Notes under the pieces: model-generated
The model's database searches: none
Told to the model about the DNA's origin: nothing
The model's input: the letters and a program-made list of their open reading frames with translations, nothing else
In this document: positions 48,901 to 59,700 of the stretch, piece by piece
Position numbering within the stretch: position 1 is the first letter of the stretch
How the letters are laid out: the number at the start of each line of letters is the position of its first letter
DNA from: Nectonema munidae
Lineage: Eukaryota > Nematomorpha > Nectonematoida > Nectonematidae
Assembly (NCBI GenBank): GCA_030549495.1
Contig: JAUIRK010000753.1
Coordinates: forward strand, 186,001-250,000
DNA length: 64,000 nt
Direction of reading: 5' to 3'
Position numbers and translations under genes: made by a program

Positions 48901-51900
48901 TTAAACTGTCATCATTCAAATGAATCATGAAAGTGTTCATATGCAGTATGTTAAAACGTACCGGCATCTGAGTGATGCAGAAGTATAAAATACCATTTGT
49001 GCATTTGCGTTTATTTTTATTGTGAATATGCCTTTAATTCGACAAATTACGGAAATATTCAAGGTCAACAAAAATAATTAGAACTACTAATTATTCTAAA
49101 TGCTCATATACACAAAATTGACATCTAGCAATTCACACTAACACCCCACTACCCTACCAAATCCTTGAATCGAATCCCTTTTTATCACAGCTACATTCTT
49201 CAAATCCAATAGATAAACCAGTTTGTAACACTCAACAATTCAATTCACACTTATTCAAAGAGAAAAAACGAAACTATGATTGACAGCTAAATTTCACGAA
49301 TCAGCAAGCATCTAAATGTTTCTTTATCCATAGACCCTTTGATAGCTCGCTGGACCTAAAACAATGTACTTCCTGGATACTCCTGTCATAGGCCCAGGGT
49401 TAATGAACGTCACGCTGGCAAACCCTAGATTAGAATGATTTCGAAAATAGAACATATGGTAAATTATAAAGAACTTCACAGATTTTTTGTGGTATATCGG
49501 AATAGGAATTGAAATCCATCGCAAGAATAAATACTGGAAATAAAATCCCTTTTTTTAATCCTTGAAAGAAAATTTAGCGGATGAAAATTTCCAGCTGTAA
49601 AAGTATGCGAGTTTGCTTCTAATTTGTTTGATTAAACTGCATGTTAAATGCTACAAGCTTTTTTTAAGGAATACTATAGCAATAGAATTTATGTTTTATA
49701 AATTTGTGTTAAAATCAACAATTTAACTAAGTATACTAACTTGCTTAACTTTTTTTAACTAATGGTCATGTAGCTTAGGAATGGGGGCGTTTAAATTGAT
49801 TCAATCGTTCTTTTTTGATTCCACAAAATGACATCTCTATCTCTGTAATCACGCAAGCGTATTCTTCGCGTGGATCTAATACTCCGGCAAAATAAACAAG
49901 CGAAAAAGTTCATTAAACCCAAAATTAGCAGCAAATATATTCGAACAAGGATTTACTTTGTGGAGAGAAGACAGCAAAGTGCTTCGTGATGTTCTCGATG
50001 GCGGGATTGTCTTTTCCAAGGTGAACCATAACTGCCATCGCTAAGATGTTGTTCACGTCATTTAGCTCTTCCAGAACGCCATAATATCGTTTTTTCGTGA
50101 ATATGTATTGGATCTAAATTTTAAAACCAAAAATACAGAAATGTAGCCTCATTCATCAACACCTTCCAGACGAAGTATTTTTTGGGTGTAGAAAAATGGG
50201 CTGAAAGAAATTTACGCTGTAAAATTTGGAAAAGTTTTTCCTTTTTTGTATACAACACATAAAGTTAGGTATATACTAATTAACTCAATAACTCAGACTA
50301 ACAATCAATTAACAAAGCAATGGTCAAGCTTCATTCTTTCTAAATCTTCTATAAATAAACTTTTTCAAGAGAAGATATCTTTTAGTTCTACAGGCTTGAT
50401 CTTAGTTGCATTATATTCTATGATTTACACTCTGGCGAATGATCTAGGTAAGATATTATACTACTCATTTCATTTATTTATAACAAAAAATTCTAACATT
50501 CAAAATTTCTTTTCGAAATTGGCAATATTAAAACTTTTCATTAAAATAAGCATATTAATTATCAATCTCAATAGACAAATTTTAGAGACATAAGAAGATA
50601 GCTTGGTTCGACTTTCAAATAGACGTTCACTAGATTGTATGTACAAAATAGATTTTCTATAACTCTGGCATAAATAATAATCAAGACAGAGTTCATATAA
50701 GCTTTCTCATCAAACGAGTTCTTAGCTTGCCATGATGAATGTTTCGTTACGAGAAGGAATACTATTATAACAAATATTTATCGATGTGAGCAAACCTCCA
50801 TGGAGTATGAACTGCCGTTGAGCCAGTGTTCTGAGCCAAAGTTGTCTGCACGGTTCCAATGAAAAACTGCTTTATTCAGAGTATAGACTTCTGTTTCATT
50901 TCCAACTTTCAATTTTGGAGCTTCATCATTCTCTGGAAATTTTAGAATCAAATTTTGACCAGTGTTAACAACTTTGACATTTTTCACTTTTTTTCCAGAA
51001 GAAAATCTTCAATAAAAAATGAGGAATAAAATCACTTTGAATTTTACTTTAAGGTTTTCCCTTAGATAGAACGAATAATTACAGTTATATTGCTAGAAAG
51101 TTAGTGACCAATTGAGTTAGTTAAGTAAATTGGGTAGATTTAATTGGTTAAAAGTTTCATTTATATATCAGTGGTCTGGCAAGAGCACGGGATACAACAA
51201 AAATATATATATAATGCATAGAGAATATATGTAGCCATACAAAGAATAGCGCGTTTGCCTATATATACGACAAAGTCGGTTTAACATAAAGGAAGAAAGC
51301 AAATTCAAAGAGTAAGTTTATGATCTCCACTTTTCACATTTAAATGTAGGGTGGATTCTTGAAAAAGCGCGTAGGATGGAAATATCGAGTGTTCATTCCT
51401 ACATTTAAGTTTGAAAAGTTGAGATTATACCCTTTGAATTGTCTTGATTTTTTAAATATACTCGAAAAAAACCAAATTTCAATTAAAATTTCTCAATGAA
51501 AATTTGCATAGGTTTTTATAAAGTGTTCTCTAGATCCAAAATATATAAAATCTCAGAAAAATTGTAAAAAAATAACAAACTTGGAATCACCAAAATTTTA
51601 TCAACTGAAAGATATACATATGGAGAGAGAAATAGCGATTTTTTCCGCAAAATTATTCTCTCATCTTAAGTTTCTATAAGCAAGAGTGATTATAAGGATA
51701 TTTTTTTTTTATATAAAATTTTAAATTTTGATGTAATGCGATGCTGCAAAATCTAATCATCTCCATATACTTTCAATCCAAAAGTTTTGGAAAGGCGCGA
51801 TGGATAAAATGAGTTAGTATTGTATCTAGTAATCAGCTAGTTTGGTTTAAGAGAATTATCTTTTTTCAGTCAATCTGTTTATCTTCTTTTCTCTACATTT

Positions 51901-52189
51901 GGTCGGGATTTGGTGGAAGAACGTGGATCCGTGAGTCAAGAATAAAAAGTATGTTCAATTCTTACCCTGAAAGCGAAAGATAACCTTCGGGAACGAGAAC
52001 TCTTTTCGCATCTCCTGTCGGAATGTTGATGGGCGACTGTTCCTCATTTCCGCAAAATTGTTGAAACAAGTCCGGCCACTTTCCCTGGCTCACGTACTTT
52101 TGATTGTATGAAAAGAGTGGCCCAAAGTGGCACACCTGGAACAGGTTGAAGAGTAGAAAGAGAAAGCACTGCTTTATTCTTGTTTCCAT
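44626..52189 (-). CDS. Secreted carbonic anhydrase-related protein with long charged tail, 5 coding exons
   Basis: The minus-strand exons are 52189-51966, 51006-50796, 50113-49957, 47917-47862 and 45978-44626, together 2001 nt and 666 residues. All phases agree at the joins. A signal peptide (MET, then a hydrophobic stretch at 7-22) precedes an alpha-carbonic anhydrase domain (about 30-288). It shows CGNEEQSPINI, NTGQNLILKFP, GSEHWLNGSSYSMEI, DILPELENFYRYNGSLTTPP, and an FFRKL...NLRNTQPIN end. C46 and C230 sit where secreted members form a disulfide. Of the three zinc ligands, the first is Val122 (from HFHW to VFHW), His124 is kept and the third is Gln147. CO2 hydration is therefore not expected, as in known carbonic anhydrase-related proteins. 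From about 289 the tail is Lys/Glu/Ser/Asp-rich and disordered, ending in poly-Asp at a TGA. The frame may continue after a 4-bp duplication. Confidence 0.88.
46332..46364. repeat. Perfect 13-bp hairpin in intron 4
   Basis: CCATTGTTTTATT at 46332-46344 and its exact reverse complement at 46352-46364, with a 7-base loop. It lies in intron 4 of the carbonic anhydrase-like gene. Confidence 0.8.
46624..46652. repeat. Perfect 13-bp hairpin with 3-base loop in intron 4
   Basis: AAACTCCACAAAA at 46624-46636 and its exact reverse complement at 46640-46652. The minus-strand transcript would form a tight stem ending in an A/T-rich part. It sits about 280 bp from the other perfect hairpin in the same intron. 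Confidence 0.8.
46785..46912 (-). repeat. tRNA-derived SINE, copy 4
   Basis: The head on the minus strand reads GTGAGTAAGGTTGGTTAGA, TACTGTGCTTCGATAACTC, AAGGTCTTGAGTGCGATCCC. The B box is partly degraded (GTGCGATCC). The body ends at GATGAAAACACCCCACGCC. It lies in intron 4 of the carbonic anhydrase-like gene in the gene's orientation. Confidence 0.8.
47553..47620. repeat. Tandem duplication of about 36 bp
   Basis: ATTTTCATAAACGCATTTCA, then CTTAT and CCTAAG, occurs twice in direct tandem with one difference. The near identity points to a recent slip duplication. Confidence 0.8.
47862..47917 (-). CDS. Carbonic anhydrase-like gene, coding exon 4 (56 bp micro-exon)
   Basis: The exon is 56 bp and encodes an Asn completed across the join and then KEIHLNELDLKDILPELE. 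The DILP part matches the DLLP motif that precedes the conserved Y-GSLTTPP loop. Acceptor TTATTTTTAG and donor GAA before GTATGT. Its length (2 mod 3) is what is needed to link the phase-1 end of exon 3 to the phase-0 start of exon 5. Confidence 0.82.
48307..48370. repeat. Three spaced copies of CAAAGCTTTCGTTT
   Basis: AGCTTTCGTTT recurs at about 48310, 48331 and 48359 with unlike spacers. It lies between exons 3 and 4 of the carbonic anhydrase-like gene. No function can be assigned. Confidence 0.6.
49957..50113 (-). CDS. Carbonic anhydrase-like gene, coding exon 3
   Basis: Residues 146-197 plus one base. IQYIFTKKRYYGVLEELNDV replaces the usual H.VH.N strand, so the third zinc ligand is Gln147. 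ILAMAVMVHLGKDNPAIENI then matches the central beta-strand and the following helix. The acceptor is AATTTAG and the donor is CAAA before GTAAAT. Confidence 0.85.
50796..51006 (-). CDS. Carbonic anhydrase-like gene, coding exon 2
   Basis: Residues 75-145. It begins after TTGAAG with the base that completes Gly75. It carries VVNTGQNLILKF, VFHWNRADNFGSEHWLNG and SYSME. The donor GAG before GTTTGC is weaker than usual, but the phase-0 join to exon 3 restores the family pattern. Confidence 0.85.
51302..51440. repeat. Foldback of about 140 bp in intron 1 of the carbonic anhydrase-like gene
   Basis: The left arm (51302-51350) AATTCAAAGAGTAAGTTTAT...CACATTTAAATGTAGG pairs imperfectly with the right arm (51398-51440) CCTACATTTAAGTTTGAAAA...ACCCTTTGAATT. 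The arms are 43-49 bp with about 80% complementarity and a loop of about 47 bases. It could be a small MITE or a structured RNA. No target duplication was clear. Confidence 0.6.
51966..52189 (-). CDS. Carbonic anhydrase-like gene, coding exon 1
   Basis: Residues 1-74 plus two bases. It contains the signal peptide and the CGNEEQSPINI motif. The frame is open for 14 more codons upstream, but the only ATG is at 52189. The donor is CAGG before GTAAGA. Confidence 0.87.
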
Positions 52190-52236
52190 AACTCTAAAAG
52201 ATAAGAAAAAGATAGAGGCGGGGCTGAACAAGCTTT

Positions 52237-52277
52237 CGATTCTCTCACACTTGACTTTGACGAGTGCGAGAGAATCG
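52237..52277. promoter_or_regulatory. Hairpin just upstream of the carbonic anhydrase-like start codon
   Basis: CGATTCTCTCACAC (52237-52250) and GTGCGAGAGAATCG (52264-52277) pair over 14 bp with one mismatch. On the minus strand it lies 48-88 bases before the ATG, in the likely 5' untranslated region or core promoter. A TATA-like TTTATAAC lies just upstream (about 52285-52293). A regulatory role is inference only. Confidence 0.5.
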
Positions 52278-52299
52278 CTTGATCATGTTATAAAACAAC

Positions 52300-55200
52300 A
52301 ATAATATTTCAAAGATTTTTAAAAAACTTTCCTTTGCATTTTGTTTGCTTTATTAAGTGTTTTTGAACAGATGATTTTCCTGAAACAACCGTGGATTCAA
52401 AGCGATCTAGCGAAAATTTTACCTAAGGATACTGCATTAACGAAAATTTTATTTAAAAAATTACAACAACAAAGATCTTACGCAGATTTCCATGAAAATC
52501 CCCCCCCTCCCCCTACGAAAGTTTTAACCAGTTAAAATCGAAAGCTCTACCCTTAAATTCTATCCAAAAATATTTTATACATGGAAATGAGTATTGTTAT
52601 CCACAAATAAAAAGTTGAAAAAATCACTTTGTCATTTTAGAATTAGTTAGTATTGGAACAAGCTTCCACAACATGTAGTATGCACTCCGTTTAAAAAAGT
52701 TTAGGCGAACACTGGTCTCATTTTAAGTTCGTGCGTATGTAGTTTATTATACTTGAAAGATTGGTCTTCATAATGTTCATGAACGATTTGCAATTATAAA
52801 CGCAAATTTTCGATAGGTAAATAATTACCTCCTTTTGCTTAAAACATATGTTATGTTAAGACAATAAATCAATTTCATTACATTACTATTCCGCTAAAAG
52901 GCAGTTACGCAAAGATAAGACATTTTGATAACTTGACAAAATGAGTGTTTAGAGTGAGATTTCGCCAAAATGCACCAAAATTTTTTGTAAATATTCTGCT
53001 AGATTCTGGTAGTCAAGGATAGACAGCTTAAAAGAACATTGATGTTTGATATAAAGATATTTTGCACATATGGTCTAATTATTATATTTCGAGAAAAAAT
53101 CTCATTTCTTTCTTCTCTTCCTTAGCTTTGGAAGTACATGATTGGATATTTGAACTTATTTATACAGAAATTTGAGTGTGATTTATTTTTCATTGTGAAG
53201 ATATGCTCATGATTAATATTGTAGAACAGTGAATACGCTTATAAAAGACACCTGAATTAAAATGAAGTGAAATTAACTTACAAAGTCTTTGAAAAAGTGT
53301 AGATCCTGATTTCAATAAGTAATAGATGCTTGAAGTAATATCATCATGCAAAGAAATATTTATCGGTTATCGATCTTGTTAATCAGCAAATTCATAAATT
53401 TCTGTCCTAGATTAATAACAGTATAGAATTGTGACACAGCTCTGTGCTTTTAACACTATATATACTTGCTCGCAAAAATGCGTTGCTGTGTTTGTGCTCT
53501 CATCAGAATTCAAATAATACTAATTTCATTCTTTGTAATGGACATGCAATTTAACTTTCTCTAATTCCATTTCATCGCACAAATTCACTGAAGAGGTCCA
53601 CTTCTCTTCAGCCAAACTTTGATCTAGCGTTCTGTTTTTTCATCCATCCACCCAATTAACTTTCAAAAATCGAACTAACATTTTTATAATTAATTAGGCA
53701 AATGCCTCATTAATCCTAAAACAATTTATTAGGGAAACGAAAAAGTTTAAACGATTTTGAATGTTACCAAAAGATTGATTTTAACCGAACTTTCTTATAC
53801 TCACACGTTGTGCCTAGTGTTCGATGTAGTGGACTTTGATTAATCATCCTTCTTTACTCCTAAAATAAAGCGTTCGACTTTAACGAAAAAGACCGAAAGA
53901 TTCCGAACTACCTTAACCTTAACTACCTTGCACCGAACTTTTGTTTACCAGGAGACTCACAGTTAAAAGTAAAGACGTCGAATTGCAGCCATTGTGAAAA
54001 GACGATTAAATTTCCATTTCTTGCATCAATTCAAGTTTTTACAGAAAAAATGATTTTGCCAAAACACATTTGATAATAAATTGGAATTTTATGATAATGA
54101 ATCCAAGTGTTGTTGATAAAGCTTTTCCACCAGTATCGATTCAACAAAGAAGATAAGATCTACTCTATTATTTAAAACACTTAAACCACTAAGAATCAAA
54201 TATGGTTATATCATTCATTACAGCTCCAATTTATATCATCGATGTAAGGAAAATAGAAAATGTTAAAGGAAGCTTTTTAATAGAGATGCAAATGAATACA
54301 AAACCTCTATTATGAAAAAGATTCGCAGGTTCTTCAGAAGCAAATCCAGACGCAAGGTTGCAATATTTTCCGAAAAACGGTTATAAAATATATTTTGTTA
54401 TTGATTTGAAATAAGTGGATGTTAATATAGATAGAAATAGAACAAAGTCACAATATTTTATAGAAAAAATGCCATACGACGCTTAAATCCCAAATAAACT
54501 GGAATTAACGGAAAATTTCAAAGGCTCTACAACTCTCTTCTCGCGAGAATGCACCGAAAAATGGAACGAACTATCAATCAGAGTTTTGTCGATTTAGGGA
54601 TTCGAGCTCGTATATCCTGTTCAGAAGGGCAGGGAACCGGAGATGGCAAAATTAAACAGAGATCTTTAAAACTTAAAATTTATAAAGAATTTTAAAGACT
54701 TTTAGAATTAAGACATTTGAATGAGAACAAAATTTAAAAGCTAAACTTTGGAAGATTTATACTTTCACCAAACATCCTCAAATCTTCAACTTTTTAGGGA
54801 TGCAAATTCATTCTTTTTTCCGTAATATTTGATATTAAACTTCTGATTTTGATGGAGGACGAGGTAATATTGTAATAAAGTTGGAAATTCTCACTACTAC
54901 AGTTCCAATAATTGTCCATTTTTGCGAATCCAACGGACATCTTTTTTTGCATTATTTTCTGCATAAATTTTTGCATTAAAGAATAAAATGCGCAAACTTA
55001 GAAGGAATACCTTCGAAACCCCCGTCGCCATTTTTTTTAAATAGTAAGCCAAATTTTCAAAAATGTGAAAAATCCACATCTTTAAAATTTTGGCAAAAAA
55101 TGCTTTAAAACGTTTTATAGTTTTTTTGTCTCGGATAAATTGATTCATAAAATGATTATGGTAAAAAGTTTTTTCAATGATCACATCAATCCTTCGGTGT

Positions 55201-56660
55201 TTTTTACGTTTCCCATCGTTCGTACAAAACGATTGCTAAAATTGTGTCATCACGGCAGTAAAGAAGATCTGTACAAAGAATATGTGTGTTTATAAAAGAT
55301 GGAATAAATCACACACACCATGAAAACAAAATGATTGAAATGAGGAAGATTATAACAATGCCTTTTACATACACCTTAATCAAACGACACCCATATCGTT
55401 ATCGCTAGTGACCTACAAACATTCTTATGGATCATCTTATTTAATGAAAATACAATAACAATTAACCCGTAGAAATTACATTTTAATTCCCCATTTAACT
55501 CGTTTTAACTTTCCTCAATTATTTCTTTCCCTGATTGCGAAGAACGGAGATAATTTCTCATCTAGTAAAACGGGAATTTCTCGGTTGCCACAGAAATCCT
55601 ATTTAAAGGATGAAAATGATGTATACTTACTTGTAAACCAGTAACATTAGAAATTTTTCAAATTTTAGGCCAAAAGATTACTTGAACAAAAACGATTCGT
55701 GAATGTTTTAGTAATTTATTTCTTACCGAATAAACCAAAATAATGCAAAAAAAAGTCAAAATCTTCTCAAAACTTTCAAAATGTTTATTTTTTAAAAATA
55801 AATTTCAAATAATCGGATGAATTTCAATTTTTTAACGATGTAAAATGGAAAAAAAATTTAAAAAAAAAAAAAAAAGCATATTCATATTTTATTTGATGAA
55901 TGTATTTGTTTAAAAAAATCATAAACTTTGAAAAAAAAAATTTTTTCCAATGTTGTAACAATTTCAATATTCTCATTTAATCTTTTTTTTTATCGTTTTA
56001 AATTTTATTTTTTATTAAACAAAATAAAATTGAAAAAAGGACATTTAGAAATAAAGAAAAAGAATATAGAATTTCCTTAAATTTCATTAAATTTGTTTTA
56101 AAGAAATCAAAATTTCGATTACTTTTGACAAGAGTTGGCAATATTTCAGTTTTGGAATGATTGTTCTAATTTTTGTAATTTATTAGATAATTTTGATAAT
56201 GACACCGACCAAATTACTTCATTTATCTTAAAAATATAAGACCATACTTTAAAAATGCCCGGAAACGCCGAAAACTATCTCACGAAACTAAGACTAATAT
56301 ATTTGTTTGAAATTTTGTTCACATCATACACATGGTACAAATTTTGATGTTTAAAATGTTCTGAAACTACAATTTCAGTTGTGTACATAATGAAGTGTAG
56401 AAGGAAAACTTGTTTCTTTCAAATTTTAAACAAAAGTGAAAAACAAACCTTTTTTATTGTTTTATTATTATATAACTGGATAAGTGTTTATAACTAGACA
56501 GATGATGCGAAATTGGACACGGGACAAGGGGGTCAAACACCCTACCCTTCAATCAAATGCCATGTTCCGATAAACGGTCCCTGCATTAATATTCTTTACA
56601 TATATAGAAGTTGTATATCCTCCAAAGTTGCCTGATTCATTCAATTAAGTATACACAATT
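52300..56660. other. Upstream intergenic stretch, no gene recognised
   Basis: The sequence is AT-rich with short open frames lacking any family motif. C-runs occur at about 52500 and long A-runs at about 55857-55876. Nothing else stands out. The less AT-rich patch at 54520-54660 has no coding signature I could support. Confidence 0.4.
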
Positions 56661-56667
56661 TACAAGG

Positions 56668-56757
56668 TTTTCAAAGAAAAGTAAGCTTGATGCTGAATCG
56701 AACCCAAGACCTTGAGTTATCGAAACCCAGTATCTAACCAACTTTACTCACGCTCCA
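56668..56757 (-). repeat. tRNA-derived SINE, copy 5 (head only)
   Basis: This copy keeps the tRNA-like head. The minus strand reads GAGCGTGAGTAAAGTTGGTT, AGATACTGGGTTTCGATAAC, TCAAGGTCTTGGGTTCGATT. It then loses similarity soon after the CAAGCTTACTTT block, so it is truncated in the body. Confidence 0.78.
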
Positions 56758-56759
56758 AT

Positions 56760-59700
56760 TTTTTATCTGAATGGCAAAACATAAAGGCTTTCACCAACAA
56801 GATATAATAAGAATAGACAATGGAGTGAGAAGATTGCCAAAAAAGATTTGACTAAAATATCAATATAAAAAAGAATGGAGTGGAAAGAAGTGTAATAAAT
56901 AATAGCCAAAAAAAGTTTTCATTTTAATGACTCTTTTGCTAAATTAGGAAAACACAAAGATTCTCCTTTTTTAAGACTTCGCAAAGCGTCACAAACTTAA
57001 AAGGAAAGAGCTATTGGGATTTGAATAAGCGCGGTGAAGCATGAATTACAATGGAGTAGATAAAGTGTTGGATTGAATTTTATATATATAATCTCTTCCC
57101 ACTTATCAAAACTTTTTGAGTTTATTGTTGTGTGCGTGGGAAAGTCAATTTTCATTGGCTGAATCGGTGAAAGAAGATAGCCAATGAGTTAAAAGAGAAA
57201 TGCTTTCTTTCAAGATGACGCTTATTCATGACGAGTTTATCAAATGCCTATTAACTTTATATTTTCACATTTTATGCGATCTCATTAGGGATCCTTTTCA
57301 AATTTGATCAATTATAGAATATGGATCACTAAATCATAATTCATTATACTAACTAATCCACTAACTAGATTCTTTGCTATTAATCTAAGTAAATACTAAC
57401 AAGAAAAAAATTCAATTACAAACCAAACCATACTCATCCCCTAATACTTATGAAAAATTGTTTAATGTGTATTTTTACCCAAAGTCTAAACTTTAAAATT
57501 TGTAAATGAAATTTTTAAGACTTTTGTATAACTTCATATACATATAATATTATGACATATAACATTTCCTGAAAACCATATAAAAGAAAAAAATTATGTC
57601 ATATCCATAGTTGAATTATTATTATTATGAAATCTTTGCCAACATCACAAAGTAAGAATTTTACTTAGTTCATAAGTTAGATAGAATTAGCATGTAATTA
57701 GTTAGAGGATATGTTTAGTTATAAAATTAGTTAAGAAGTAGTTACCAAGTTAATTAATTGGTTGGTGTGGAATAAGTCACATTTTTAATTATCTTTATGA
57801 CATTTTTGGTTTTATTTTTTTCTATTTTAACAGAATCGAAAAGTTCTCAAATAATAATCCTTTTCATCTATCTATGAAAAAAAGATTCTAAATAAAAAAA
57901 CGGCAGCGTAGATACGGAGAAAGACGAAATAGAATGGAAAAAGATCAAATATAACTAAATTGCAACAAGTGAAAGACTGTATGTGTGATAGGAAATATAA
58001 GTGAAGTTAGAGGTGGCGAAAGCGTATTACGTGGTCTGGCAATATCAGGGGAGGCAGCAAAAATTATATTATAAGTTCTAGAATTTCCGCCCAATTGAAC
58101 TCTTTTTAGGAATCTCTTCGCCAACAAGCACATCTGGGTTGGATATTCTTCAATTGATCCTTATTTTCTTATTAGAAAAAAGGGTATATGATTTTTTAAA
58201 AATTAGCCCAGAGGTTCTCATGGGACCCGATGAAAGAAAATAACTCAAGGTAAAAAAAACTTACAACGCAGACAATGAAAAAGAAAAAGATGGAACGGTG
58301 ATGTTGGGTGAAGAGTGGAAGGGAGATAATGGCGGCATTAAAGAAGCAGCTTTTCTGCTTTCAAGAAAGAGCTGGGAAATAATAATGGGCTCATTATGCA
58401 TAGGAGGTCAGGAAAGGGAAAGTGCGTAGCAAGATCTAAATTCACACGCACGCACACGCAAGCGATGAGCCGAGTGCGGCCTAAGATGGATCCTTTTTGT
58501 GTTGTTGTTAACGAAAATACTTTGTGCAAACAACCTTCCTTCATGTCAATAGACAATAGGTTGGGAGTTTAGCGAGAATGCCTGCTGGCTGAGAAGTTCT
58601 TCGATTTAGTTAAGTTAGTTAAGTTAAGTTCATTTGTGACTCCTATGCCGTGGACACTGGACAGGCTTGAGACCTGTATTCCCGCAAACCTCATTCCACG
58701 GTCCATAGCTGAAAAAGCATCATTTGGATAAGAGCAACCGCGGAGTGAAATTTTTTCATTCACACAATACAAACTCCTTTTTCATAAAAAAGAAAAAAAA
58801 AGCTGTATAAACTGATGCCCAATGTATATTTCATTTTTCATTCAAACTGCGTAGAAAGAGCGTGACTTTTATAAAATGCCAGTATTATGCGAGTAAAGTT
58901 TAAAAATTTAAATTATCCAGGTTTATGAGGTTTTGGGTTTGCTCGCTAAACCGATATAAATGACGGCACATATGAAACGTTTTCTAAGAGATTTGCGGCA
59001 TCGAACATGCAAAACCGCAATGCCTTAATCACGCTATATAAGGAAAGGAATCACGGAGTGATTATTTCAGAGTGCAAAATTATTAATAATAATTTCAGGC
59101 TATCGTATTTTGGAAGAGGATGGAATAAAGAGGGGTCAGTAGGAAGAGGTTTTTAAGATTTTGCTATTATTTTAACTTTTCTAAAATTTTAGTCAACTTT
59201 GACTTTTTTAGATACAAAATTCTCTTTTTTCAATGTAAGTTCATCATTCTCAAAATAAAAAAAATTAAAAACATGAAATAAAAAATTCTAAAAAAAAAGC
59301 TTTTCTTTCATATAATGAGAGAATGTGAATTATTTGAACGGAATATTTATTAACTAGAAATTGTAAGTTCTCTTTTATCCGATCATCATCCTAGATTGAC
59401 TCGAGACCGCAATCTTGAAGACAAAGATCATCAAAGCTAGGGGTTGACCTCTAGACCCCAGTTTTAACCGCATAGTTTGAGAACTTACTATTCTTTTGTA
59501 TGCACAATTACAATAAGTATAACGTGTTTATTTATTACTTTCTATATAATAGAGAATTTATTTTTCTATATCTTGGAGTAGAAATTTTTTTTTTATAGAT
59601 AAAATTGTTTGAAACTTAGCTTATAGCTTCTTTTCTTCTTAATTAACTTGTTTCAGAATATTGAATTCGTATCTATATTTTTGTGACACTCTTTTCCGTA

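Noticed and set aside
49324-49524. Minus-strand frame that could join exon 3 in phase 1 after an AATCTAG acceptor
   Set aside because: The peptide (ending in YQRVYG and a stop) does not resemble the carbonic anhydrase fold, whereas the 56-bp exon at 47917-47862 restores the expected DILP region. It could be an alternative terminal exon, but nothing supports that.
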